From Candidatus Woesearchaeota archaeon (GTDB taxonomy: Archaea; Nanobdellota; Nanobdellia; Woesearchaeales; WJIZ01): a stretch of DNA of 5,908 nt. The position numbers and the translations under genes were made by a program. A model generated the notes under the pieces. That model saw only the letters and a program-made list of their open reading frames with translations, searched no databases and was not told where the DNA came from. The stretch covers positions 1 through 5,908 of the forward strand of contig JAGVXW010000069.1 of assembly GCA_018303575.1 (NCBI GenBank), written 5' to 3'. Below, in pieces: positions 1 through 5,704 of the stretch (its first letter is position 1; every line of letters starts with the position of its first letter).

Positions 1-881
1 AAGTTCGCGTCGCTGGGAAACGAAAATATTCCCAAGCGATTAAGAGCAGCGTAAAGGAGCCTCTTGCTTTCTTTCACTTGCGAAACATAGCTCTTCACAT
101 ATTCTTGGTCCCGGAGCGCGGCCGTTGCAGCTATGGCCGCCAGCACATTGACGCTGTAGGGCGAAAGGATTTTCCTGAGAACGGCGATTATCTGCGCGTT
201 AGAAACGATGCAGCCCAGACGCAGTCCCGCCAGCCCAAAAGCCTTGGAGAAGGTCTGGATAACGATAACAGTGTCATACCTTTTGATTACTGGAATGTCC
301 GTTCTTCCGGAATACTGGCAATAGGCTTCGTCAATGAGTACCAGAGCGCCATTTTCTTTCGCTTTCTCGACGATTCTTATGACCTCTTTGGCCGGGATGG
401 AAGTTCCTGTGGGATTATTGGGATTCACGAGGACGACGATCTTGGTCGCAGCGGTTATCGCATCCAGGACTTGCTCTGTCGGGAAGCTGAGGTCTTCCTT
501 GTAGGGGACAACCCTTATTTTCGCCTCATTGAGCTGCGCATAAAACGGGAACATGGCATAGGTTGGAGAGGGGATGACGATCTCATCACGGTTTTTCTCC
601 ATGAATGCCTCTATCACATTCTTAATCGCCTCATCCGTGCCGTCTGTGGCGAGGACTTCGCTGGGAGAGACGCCGAAGTACTTTGCAAGCTCGCCTCTTA
701 GCGTTTCGTATTCAGGGTACGTTGAAAGCATCTCGCGCGTGACACATCTCAACGCTTCAATGACTTTGGGGGAGCAGCCTACCGTATTCTCGTTGAAATC
801 GAGCCTCATCTTTCCCGTTCGGCCTTCTGTCGGCGGGCGATAGGCGCTCATCTCCTGCACCGCCTTTCTTGGTTGGATCAT
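1..881 (-). CDS. hisC: Histidinol-phosphate aminotransferase, 3' end missing
   Basis: PLP-dependent class I/II aminotransferase that converts imidazole acetol phosphate and glutamate to histidinol phosphate in cytosolic histidine synthesis. I translated 293 residues before the window edge; the family is usually about 340–370, so roughly the last fifth is outside. Visible landmarks are LDFNEN (27–32), DGTDEAI (80–86), NPNNPTG (153–159), DEAY (184–187), the PLP Schiff-base lysine in TFSKAFGLAGLRLG (K213), and a C-terminal PSDAN just before the edge. The ATG at 881 overlaps the hisG TGA as ATGA, and GGGGGAG lies 7 nt upstream, so translation is probably coupled to hisG. No internal stop or frameshift was seen. 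The related class I aminotransferases (aromatic or cobalamin type) are alternatives, but adjacency to hisG favours HisC strongly. Confidence 0.93.
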   Translation of the reverse strand, partial: MIQPRKAVQEMSAYRPPTEGRTGKMRLDFNENTVGCSPKVIEALRCVTREMLSTYPEYETLRGELAKYFGVSPSEVLATDGTDEAIKNVIEAFMEKNRDEIVIPSPTYAMFPFYAQLNEAKIRVVPYKEDLSFPTEQVLDAITAATKIVVLVNPNNPTGTSIPAKEVIRIVEKAKENGALVLIDEAYCQYSGRTDIPVIKRYDTVIVIQTFSKAFGLAGLRLGCIVSNAQIIAVLRKILSPYSVNVLAAIAATAALRDQEYVKSYVSQVKESKRLLYAALNRLGIFSFPSDAN

Positions 882-1499
882 GGCAGATCTCCCCCTTTTG
901 TTGGGCCGATGATGACAAAGTCGCTCTCGAGGATCTTGTCATAGACTTCCAGATTATTCTCTCTCATCGATTTTCCAGTGTAGACGATTTCTATGAGAAT
1001 GTCGGCGAGGCCTTGCGCATAGCTTTCTTCGACAGCGCCATTCATATAGGTTTTCTGGAACGCGTATCCCCGGTCTTCGAGAAGGTTGAGATATTTCTTC
1101 GCGAGCTTCTTGTATTTCGCCGCGACGCAGACCCTCAATCGCTTGGGAAGGCCTGTAAGGCGCTTTCCTTTTGGGCCCATCAAACAGAGCGTGGGCTTGC
1201 CGAAGAGCGCTTTTTCGTCCTTCCAAAGGATCCTTTTTAGGATTTTCAGCCCTGGCTCCCGCTCTTCCAGGCAGAACTCCCGGAAGAGATCCTCGCCGGT
1301 CAGGCCAATAGCCTTCTTTCCAGCATCCGCGAGCTGCCGCACGTAAAAGGGCACATCTTCGCCCCGCACTTCAACAATGCGCTCGCCGTCTAGGATACCC
1401 AATACCCTCAGAGTGGAATCCCGATAGGCGCGAAGCCCCGAATTCTTGGGGACGACAATGAAGGCAGTCTCCGACTTCCAGCTTTTCTTGTTCTTGCAT
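878..1499 (-). CDS. hisG: ATP phosphoribosyltransferase, short form; N-terminus apparently frameshifted
   Basis: First enzyme of histidine synthesis, joining PRPP and ATP to give phosphoribosyl-ATP. The uninterrupted frame from a TTG at 1402 gives 174 aa with VRGEDVPFYVRQLADAG early, MGPKGKR in the middle, and GLADILIEIVYTGKSMRENN near the C-terminus, which matches the HisG PRPP-binding segment (ETGxTLxENNL in bacterial enzymes). The conserved first strand, IVVPKNSGLRAYRDSTLRV, is encoded in the same frame just upstream (1459–1403), but no ATG, GTG or TTG precedes it in that frame. The nearest ATG, at 1499, is in another frame; a one-base forward shift near the AAAA run at about 1482–1485 would join them, giving about 206 aa, the usual length of short HisG. 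Short HisG normally needs HisZ, which is not seen here. The shift may be a sequencing error, a mutation or true recoding. A start at TTG 1402 would lose the PKN motif. Confidence 0.85.
889..895 (-). promoter_or_regulatory. Shine-Dalgarno site of hisC
   Basis: The minus strand reads GGGGGAG, ending 7 nt before the hisC ATG and lying inside the hisG C-terminal codons. With the ATGA stop/start overlap, it supports coupled translation. It is the clearest SD in the window, as expected for a gene internal to an operon in a genome whose first genes look leaderless. Confidence 0.7.
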
Positions 1500-1530
1500 G
1501 GTCTTTGTTTTTCTATTGTTGAATTGAAGG

Positions 1531-1602
1531 GGTGGCAAGGGGGAATCGAACCCCCTCCACCGGATCCACAGCCCGGTATTCTGCCATTAAACTACTGCCA
1601 CC
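1531..1602 (-). tRNA. tRNA-His (anticodon GTG)
   Basis: Read on the minus strand this folds as a complete cloverleaf. The anticodon stem is CCGGG/TCCGG around loop CTGTGGA, giving anticodon GTG. The T arm is GGGGG-TTCGATT-CCCCC. The acceptor GGTGGCAG pairs with the 3' end TTGCCACC. Taking the first G (1602) as G-1 leaves G1–C72 to G7·T66 as a seven-pair acceptor, T8 and A9 in their usual places, and G-1 opposite C73 (1531), the identity element of archaeal and bacterial tRNA-His. The D stem is weak (GTTT with GAAT). CCA is not encoded, since CCT follows. There is no intron. It lies 31 nt before the hisG ATG on the same strand, so it may share the his transcript. A weak box A candidate, TTCTAAAA (1629–1622), lies at the right distance for its own promoter. 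Confidence 0.95.
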
Positions 1603-1639
1603 ATGCCCGATGACTTGCGCGTTTTAGAATAGGGGTTGA

Positions 1640-1660
1640 GGGATAGCGCGGCGGCTACCC
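1640..1660 (-). other. Hairpin in the his leader RNA
   Basis: On the minus strand GGG-TAGC pairs with GCTA-(T)-CCC: seven Watson-Crick pairs, one bulged T and a six-base loop, CGCCGC. It lies between the short His-His ORF and tRNA-His. No T-run follows, so it does not look like a simple terminator. A leader-RNA structure or a processing element ahead of the tRNA are both possible. The pairing is seen in the sequence; any role is inferred. Confidence 0.45.
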
Positions 1661-1700
1661 ATGAAACACTTGCTGGAAGAAAGCGATGAATCTAGACAAA

Positions 1701-1736
1701 TCAGAACCGATGATGAAGACAATCAACTCGTTTCAT
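1701..1736 (-). CDS. Putative 11-aa his leader peptide with tandem histidines
   Basis: The ORF reads MKRVDCLHHRF and ends at TGA (1703–1701). Its ATG starts exactly 30 nt after the first base of a TTTATATA box, the same spacing as for the TrmB-like gene (30 nt) and close to prs (29), so it would sit at the 5' end of a leaderless transcript. It contains two adjacent CAT codons. Downstream on the same strand are a hairpin, tRNA-His, hisG and hisC. Enterobacterial his leader peptides also have clustered histidines, but homology is not claimed and archaeal attenuation of this kind is not established. With only 12 codons, a chance ORF is quite possible. A 25-codon ORF on the other strand (1661–1738) overlaps it. 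Confidence 0.4.
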   Translation of the reverse strand: MKRVDCLHHRF

Positions 1737-1758
1737 AAGATGTGGAAATCCTCGGTTG

Positions 1759-1781
1759 TATATAAAGGTTTCTGTTACTTC
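1759..1781 (-). promoter_or_regulatory. Promoter of the leader/tRNA-His/hisG/hisC unit
   Basis: On the minus strand there is a TATA box TTTATATA (1766–1759), preceded by a purine-rich BRE-like AGAAACC and then GAAGTAAC (1781–1774). A start about 25 nt beyond the box centre falls at the ATG at 1736. The GAAGTAAC…GAAAC…TTTATA arrangement nearly copies the promoter of the TrmB-like gene at 4229–4250, with one extra base and two substitutions. Because prs ends at 1797 with no obvious T-run, read-through from prs may add to this promoter. Confidence 0.65.
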
Positions 1782-1796
1782 TAAATTGGGACGACA

Positions 1797-2666
1797 TTAT
1801 TTCCCAAGTTTCTCCGCAAACAGCCCAGAAACATCAATCTTTCCCGCCGGGTTGGGGATAGAGTTCGTTGTGATGACGCTGGCTCCCGTTTTCATCAGCT
1901 TTTCCAATGCGCCCTCGACGAACAGGCCGTGGACCGCGTAGCAGGTGATCTTCTTGGCTCCTGAACTCTTTAGTTTCTTTATCGTCTCTAACAACGTGTG
2001 CCCGGTGGAGATCATGTCATCGATCAGCACGCAATGCCTTCCCTTTACGGGAATCTTTTTGGGGAACTGCACGTCGACGCTCCTGGCGCCGAAGCGCTCC
2101 TTCCTCAGGATGGTGGCCTCGGCGCCAATCAGCTCCGCTGTCCTCTGCGCCCACTTGTAGCTCTCCCAGTCCGGGCCGACGATTAATGGATTCTTCAGGC
2201 TCTTGATGGCTTTCGCGGTGAGGGGATTCGCAGTGAGACGATGGCCCGGGATTGAAAAGATGTGGCCAAGAGTCTTTTCCCGATGGAGATGGGGATCAAG
2301 GATAAAGATCTCATCAAAAACAGCGCTGATTACGGGACCAAGAGCGTGGATGCTGTTCACTTCCCCCAAATGGAAGCTCCTGTCCTGGCGCATGTAAGGG
2401 AAGAATGGCGCCATTAAAGCCACAGAGGTTGCGCCCATCTGCCTGGCCTGCCACGCGAGGAGGAGCACTTCCATGAGGCAGCTGTCCGGGGCGTTATAAA
2501 AAGACTGCACGAGAATCGCCTTTCTCCTTTCGACCTGGCCGTAGAGGAACAGATGCTGCTCGTCGTCGGGAAAGAAGCTTTGCCTGACTTCGCCGTAGGC
2601 GCACGTTGCCTTTTTCGCTATCTTCCTTGCCAAGTGCTTCCCGTGCGAGCAGCCGATGACAATCAT
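1797..2666 (-). CDS. prs: Ribose-phosphate pyrophosphokinase (PRPP synthetase)
   Basis: Transfers pyrophosphate from ATP to ribose 5-phosphate, making PRPP for nucleotide and histidine synthesis in the cytosol. At 289 aa it matches the shorter archaeal enzymes (about 280–290). Motifs in order: FFPYMRQDRSFHLGE (88–102, ATP-binding PYxRQDR), DPHLHR (124–129, the equivalent of DLH), a flexible-loop KERFG (189–193), and the PRPP/ribose-5-phosphate loop LIDDMISTGHT (214–224) with the DD pair at 216–217. The STGHT loop resembles the archaeal ISTGGT form rather than the DTAGT of bacterial class I. The ATG at 2666 follows a TATA box by 29 nt and no SD is visible, so the mRNA is probably leaderless. 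Its product is the substrate of HisG, encoded just downstream on the same strand. Confidence 0.95.
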   Translation of the reverse strand: MIVIGCSHGKHLARKIAKKATCAYGEVRQSFFPDDEQHLFLYGQVERRKAILVQSFYNAPDSCLMEVLLLAWQARQMGATSVALMAPFFPYMRQDRSFHLGEVNSIHALGPVISAVFDEIFILDPHLHREKTLGHIFSIPGHRLTANPLTAKAIKSLKNPLIVGPDWESYKWAQRTAELIGAEATILRKERFGARSVDVQFPKKIPVKGRHCVLIDDMISTGHTLLETIKKLKSSGAKKITCYAVHGLFVEGALEKLMKTGASVITTNSIPNPAGKIDVSGLFAEKLGK

Positions 2667-2687
2667 GGCTTTTTTCCACTCTAAATA

Positions 2688-2695
2688 TTTATAAA
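2688..2695. promoter_or_regulatory. Self-complementary TATA box shared by prs and the 487-aa gene
   Basis: TTTATAAA reads the same on both strands. From its first base it is 29 nt to the prs ATG (2666, minus) and 31 nt to the GTG at 2719 (plus), so one box could direct leaderless transcription both ways. Only 52 nt separate the two coding regions, leaving little room for two independent core promoters. Direction would then depend on flanking BRE-like sequence, which differs on the two sides. Confidence 0.6.
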
Positions 2696-2718
2696 GATAG
2701 TGATTTTGACGGGAGAGT

Positions 2719-4182
2719 GTGACCGAAGCAATCTACGCCGAGCTTTTGAGCGCCGACGGCATCTTGAGGCCGGAATCCGTTGATGCTGCAACCGAGCCGG
2801 AAGCTGAAACTGAGGCCATCGCGCTTCCTGAACTGACGCTTGAAAGGATGGTTCTTCCTAATGATGGAAGCCCTTTGGAGATCTCAATTCGTGAAGAGCT
2901 TCAAAATGACGCTGCGCCTCGGGAATATCATTTAACAAAAAATCCAGATGGATATGTGCCATCGCTCCACTATTCGACCTTCTCGCTTTCGTATGCCTCA
3001 AGCCAGGAATACACGTTCATCCGAGACGAACCAAGAATTCTGTACCAGACGGAAACGCGCAGTGAGCCGATATTCTACCTCATCCCGGTGAATCGGCAGG
3101 AAGAAGCAAGCGGGGAACGAGAAGCGCCGTATCGAGAAAAAGAGGCGATAAACGAGATTCCGTATCAAAGAATCCCCCATCTGACCGATTTCAGAGAGAG
3201 TTCTTCTCAGTCAGCTTCAGTATCGCATGAACCTGAGCTACCGATTTCTAGAGTTGAAACCCCCCCTATTGATACCGCGTCACTTGCGCCGATGGTAAGG
3301 ATAGCCGCTATCGTATATCAAGTTGCAAAAGAAGAAAAATCTGAGCCTCAGATCTGGCACCTTCTCAGGTATCTCCCTGAAAACAGGATATTTGAACGCA
3401 TGGATACGGATTTTGAATACCGGCTTGAAACGAAATCGCGGGAAACAACGGCATCGGTTTCTCCCACAAGGATAGCGGATGCCTTGTATGAGGCTGAAAC
3501 CCGTACTGCTCCCATAGATTCTAAAGTTTTGCTAAAACCACGACTTGACGCGATTGCGCCTCTTGAAATGAGATTGTCTGTCGCTGAAACCGAACCTATC
3601 CTGATTCCGCCTCATGAATGGAATGCTGAGCGAAATCTGTTTCCTTCGGCGCAAGCATTGGAGGAGAAGGTTCGCTACGAGCAAGACAAAACCGAAATCA
3701 CCTCGTGCAGGCCGGCTGGGGCGTATCTTGAGAAAGCGAGGCGCTACCGCGCCGAGCATCCGATCGCGGAAGAAGCGGCCCCCCTTGTCCCGCAGAAAAA
3801 GTTGATGCCCTGGATCCGCGACGGGGTAGAGCAGCGGGGATTCCGGGTCGCGGAAGAGATTGTCGCGGACAGGGACTACGCGAATGTCTACGAGGCCTTG
3901 CGTGCGCTTTCCAACTATACGCTCGAATTTAGGGTAGCAACGTATGTGGATACGGAAACCGGCAGGCTGAGGACAGGAGTGTACCTGTACTCCATCTCCG
4001 AGTTTGCGCAAGATGCGAATGCTTTGGGCATGGCTGGACAAATCATCTTATTCGTAGATGGCATTGAGCCAGGGCAGGGAAAGGCCGATTTAAACAAATT
4101 TCCGATAAAAGCGGGACAGACGATTACCCCCGTTTACAAGGCTGCCGAAGCCCGCTACCTGCCCCAGCTGATTGCCGCCTGA
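2719..4182 (+). CDS. Unrecognised acidic, proline-rich 487-aa protein
   Basis: I do not recognise a family. No signal peptide or membrane segment is visible, so it is probably cytoplasmic. Residues 1 to about 350 are rich in Glu, Pro, Thr, Tyr and Arg and look extended or partly disordered. In this part a short motif recurs, ET followed within a few residues by PI and then L/I…P: 112–123, 180–191, 260–274 and 290–298. The last 120 residues look folded (alpha/beta), with YANVYEALRALSNYTLEFRV (388–407), a TGRLRTGVYLYSISEF segment (414–429) and QIILFVDGIEPGQG (441–454). The start is GTG at 2719, 31 nt from a TATA box; the GGGAG just before it is too close to act as a normal SD. It diverges from prs and precedes the TrmB-like gene. 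The long open frame and wobble pattern make coding convincing; the function is unknown. Confidence 0.8.
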   Translation: MTEAIYAELLSADGILRPESVDAATEPEAETEAIALPELTLERMVLPNDGSPLEISIREELQNDAAPREYHLTKNPDGYVPSLHYSTFSLSYASSQEYTFIRDEPRILYQTETRSEPIFYLIPVNRQEEASGEREAPYREKEAINEIPYQRIPHLTDFRESSSQSASVSHEPELPISRVETPPIDTASLAPMVRIAAIVYQVAKEEKSEPQIWHLLRYLPENRIFERMDTDFEYRLETKSRETTASVSPTRIADALYEAETRTAPIDSKVLLKPRLDAIAPLEMRLSVAETEPILIPPHEWNAERNLFPSAQALEEKVRYEQDKTEITSCRPAGAYLEKARRYRAEHPIAEEAAPLVPQKKLMPWIRDGVEQRGFRVAEEIVADRDYANVYEALRALSNYTLEFRVATYVDTETGRLRTGVYLYSISEFAQDANALGMAGQIILFVDGIEPGQGKADLNKFPIKAGQTITPVYKAAEARYLPQLIAA

Positions 4183-4220
4183 AGCGCCGCTTTTCAGGAG
4201 GGAGCAATAACCAGAATATT

Positions 4221-4236
4221 GTTACTTTGAAGTAAC
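4221..4236. promoter_or_regulatory. Inverted-repeat operator upstream of the TrmB-like gene
   Basis: GTTACTT-TG-AAGTAAC is a perfect 7+7 inverted repeat with a 2-nt centre. It ends 6 nt before the TATA box and so abuts the BRE. A bound dimer there could block or recruit TFB. TACT/AGTA half-sites resemble those described for haloarchaeal TrmB (from memory, TACT-N7/8-GAGTA). Autoregulation by the downstream regulator is the simplest reading and is inferred. Confidence 0.65.
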
Positions 4237-4242
4237 GAAACA

Positions 4243-4250
4243 TTTATAAA
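4243..4250 (+). promoter_or_regulatory. TATA box of the TrmB-like gene
   Basis: TTTATAAA with a BRE-like GAAACA directly upstream. The ATG follows 30 nt from its first base and no SD is seen, consistent with a leaderless transcript. Confidence 0.7.
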
Positions 4251-4272
4251 GCCTTAGGCATTCGGGCTGTGT

Positions 4273-4998
4273 ATGAAGCTGATCGAGCAAGTCAAATCCA
4301 GGATGGGGCTGAACATCTACGAGGCCCGCATCTATACCGCCCTCTTGTCCAGGGGCATCTGCAGCGCTGGCGAATTGGCAGACATGAGCTCTGTGCCTCG
4401 GAGCAGGTGCTATGACGTTCTCGAAAGCCTGGAAAAGAAGGGCTTCGTCTTCCAGAAGCTCGGGAGGCCCATCAAGTATATCGCTATCCCCCCCACTGAG
4501 GTGGTGGACACGCTCAAGAAGCAGGCGAAGCAAGAAGAGGCGCTCCGGCTGAGCCTGATTGACGAGTTCAAGGCCGCCGGCCTGCTCCCGGAACTGCAGC
4601 AGGTCTACGAGAAGGGTTCAACTCATTTTAACCAAAGCGACGTGTCCACGCTCATCACGGGCAAGAATGACATCAATCTCTTCCTCAAAGACTTGTTCTC
4701 GAATGCCAAGAAAAGCATTGTCATCCACACTGATGCCGAAGGAGCGAAGCGCAAGAACAAGCTCCTGCGCAAGTCGGCGAAAGTCGGGGCGAAGATTCAT
4801 GCCCCTGTCGATTCCCTGAAGAACAAGGCCAGGAACGTGACGCTCGCCAACCATGACACTCCTTTGCGCATGATCCAGGTTGACGATGAGCATCTCCTTT
4901 TCTTCACCACGCCGCGCGACGTTGAAAGCGAGCAGGAGGCGGCTGTCTGGGTGAAGAGCCCTTTCGCTGTTGAGACGCTAAGGCAGTTCTTGAAGTAG
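4273..4998 (+). CDS. TrmB-family transcriptional regulator, short form
   Basis: The N-terminal winged helix-turn-helix (about 12–72) has the family pattern GLNIYEARIYTALLSRG, then AGELADMSSVPRSRCYDVLESLEKKGFV, and a wing at GRPIKYIAIPP (65–74). A helical, probably coiled-coil dimerisation stretch (75–115) follows, rich in Lys and Glu. The C-terminal half (about 126–240), with LITGKNDINLFLKDLFSNAKKSIVIHTD at 127–154, resembles the phospholipase-D-like domain of many TrmB proteins but shows no HKD catalytic motif. At 241 aa it lacks the extra C-terminal sugar-binding domain of sugar-sensing TrmB (about 340 aa), so a sugar ligand should not be assumed. It probably binds the inverted repeat at 4221–4236 and controls itself. 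A related half-site at the his promoter makes the histidine genes a possible target, by inference. Confidence 0.9.
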   Translation: MKLIEQVKSRMGLNIYEARIYTALLSRGICSAGELADMSSVPRSRCYDVLESLEKKGFVFQKLGRPIKYIAIPPTEVVDTLKKQAKQEEALRLSLIDEFKAAGLLPELQQVYEKGSTHFNQSDVSTLITGKNDINLFLKDLFSNAKKSIVIHTDAEGAKRKNKLLRKSAKVGAKIHAPVDSLKNKARNVTLANHDTPLRMIQVDDEHLLFFTTPRDVESEQEAAVWVKSPFAVETLRQFLK

Positions 4999-5024
4999 GA
5001 AGCAGGTACGTTAGCGTCAGTTAG

Positions 5025-5030
5025 TTTTTT
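5025..5030 (+). terminator. T-run terminator after the TrmB-like gene
   Basis: Six Ts, 26 nt past the stop codon, followed by AT-rich sequence. Archaeal RNA polymerase stops at such U-tracts without needing a hairpin, and none is obvious here. It separates the regulator from the next gene, which has its own TATA box. Confidence 0.45.
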
Positions 5031-5055
5031 AAATAATTGAGCGTTTTATAGCTAA

Positions 5056-5063
5056 TTTATTAA
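5056..5063 (+). promoter_or_regulatory. TATA box of the membrane coiled-coil gene
   Basis: TTTATTAA in a strongly AT-rich stretch, 27 nt from its first base to the ATG at 5083. No SD is present before the ATG, again consistent with a leaderless mRNA. Confidence 0.5.
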
Positions 5064-5082
5064 ATATTGGAACATTCTCGGC

Positions 5083-5538
5083 ATGACCTCTTTTAACGGC
5101 TGGATATTCAAATCGATAACTCGGCTAGGGCATAATTATTGGGTCTTCCATAATCGATTCAGAACGTTTTTTCATGCCAATAAATCCATATTTGACGTGC
5201 TTTTCCTCCTCATATACACCTTAGAGCAGTTAGGGTTATTTGTTTTCAGTATTTACTTTAATGCGCATGTCATTCTTATAACTGGCCTATCTATTTTGTT
5301 TATCCTTACCACCCTCTCAATTGATAAAATATGTATGGAAAGTAGGTATAAGGAACTTGAAAGAACCCAGCATCAGCAAGAAGTGCATATCACTAAGTTG
5401 GAGACTTATCTAGAAGCAAGTATGAAAGATAAAAAGGAGTTAATCAAAATGTTTGATAATTACATAGGCGACACAGCTGCGGACCTAGAAGAGTTTGAAT
5501 ACGATAATTCGCCCAGAAAAGCCAAGAAAAAGAGATAG
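5083..5538 (+). CDS. Small two-TM membrane protein with cytoplasmic coiled coil
   Basis: This 151-aa protein is not a family I can name. Residues 1–35 are basic and aromatic. Two hydrophobic segments (about 37–59 and 62–81) would form a membrane hairpin. A charged helical stretch (about 84–125) with heptad-like spacing follows, then an acidic patch LEEFEYD (135–141) and a basic end, PRKAKKKR. Two TMs followed by a helix recalls DUF1003 and low-affinity iron permease-like proteins, but no diagnostic motif was seen. Base composition and codon choice are visibly more A+T-rich than in the his or prs genes, suggesting a different origin or weaker selection. The stop lies within a purine-rich A-run region, and a helical ORF continues in the next frame, so the C-terminus may be misread here. 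Confidence 0.75.
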   Translation: MTSFNGWIFKSITRLGHNYWVFHNRFRTFFHANKSIFDVLFLLIYTLEQLGLFVFSIYFNAHVILITGLSILFILTTLSIDKICMESRYKELERTQHQQEVHITKLETYLEASMKDKKELIKMFDNYIGDTAADLEEFEYDNSPRKAKKKR

Positions 5539-5569
5539 ATTAATAAAGTTAAAACGCCGAAAAATCCAT

Positions 5570-5704
5570 ATGAGACACGAAAAGTCAGAAATAAGAGAGA
5601 GGATCAAACAGAGCGAACAGTTAAATGCCTTTATCTCTATGAATTACGAACAGACAAAAGAGGATTTGAGAGAGATACAAAAGAAAATGCGTTCTTTATT
5701 TTGA
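5570..5704 (+). CDS. Basic helical 44-aa ORF, possible small protein or displaced C-terminus
   Basis: From the ATG at 5570 the product begins MRHEKSEIRERIKQSEQLNA and ends QKKMRSLF. It is charged throughout, with spacing suited to an amphipathic or coiled-coil helix. The same frame is open back to 5495, overlapping the end of the upstream gene and reading RKRDRLIKLKRRK just before this ATG. It is one forward base shift away from the upstream frame, and the join would fall near the AAAAA run at about 5527–5531. The fused product would be about 205 aa with a longer coiled coil. No SD or TATA box is evident for an independent start. It is either the displaced tail of the upstream gene or a separate coupled small protein. 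Confidence 0.4.
   Translation: MRHEKSEIRERIKQSEQLNAFISMNYEQTKEDLREIQKKMRSLF

Noticed and set aside
78..701. Long plus-strand ORF of 207 codons
   Set aside because: It lies opposite hisC, whose minus-strand frame carries all aminotransferase motifs; the plus-strand product has no recognisable features.
869..1240. Plus-strand ORF of 123 codons
   Set aside because: Shadow of hisG, which has clear family motifs on the minus strand.
1622..1629. TTTTAGAA, read TTCTAAAA on the minus strand, as a tRNA-His box A
   Set aside because: The position is suitable but the match is weak compared with the TTTATATA box upstream; kept only as a note under the tRNA.
1661..1738. 25-codon plus-strand ORF beginning MKHLLEESDE in the his leader
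   Set aside because: No TATA box at the 27–32 nt spacing and no SD. Its ATGAAAC start is the complement of the leader pairing segment. Not called, though it weakens the leader-peptide argument somewhat.
3532..4041. Minus-strand ORF of 169 codons
   Set aside because: Antisense to the 487-aa gene. The plus frame has a promoter and a longer uninterrupted run; the minus product is arginine-rich and looks like a composition artefact.
4192..4215. Possible terminator hairpin (CTGAA…TTCAG) at the end of the 487-aa gene
   Set aside because: The stem is only about 5 bp and no T-run follows.
5083..5538. Assignment to DUF1003 or low-affinity iron permease
   Set aside because: Only topology matches; no diagnostic sequence motif could be seen.
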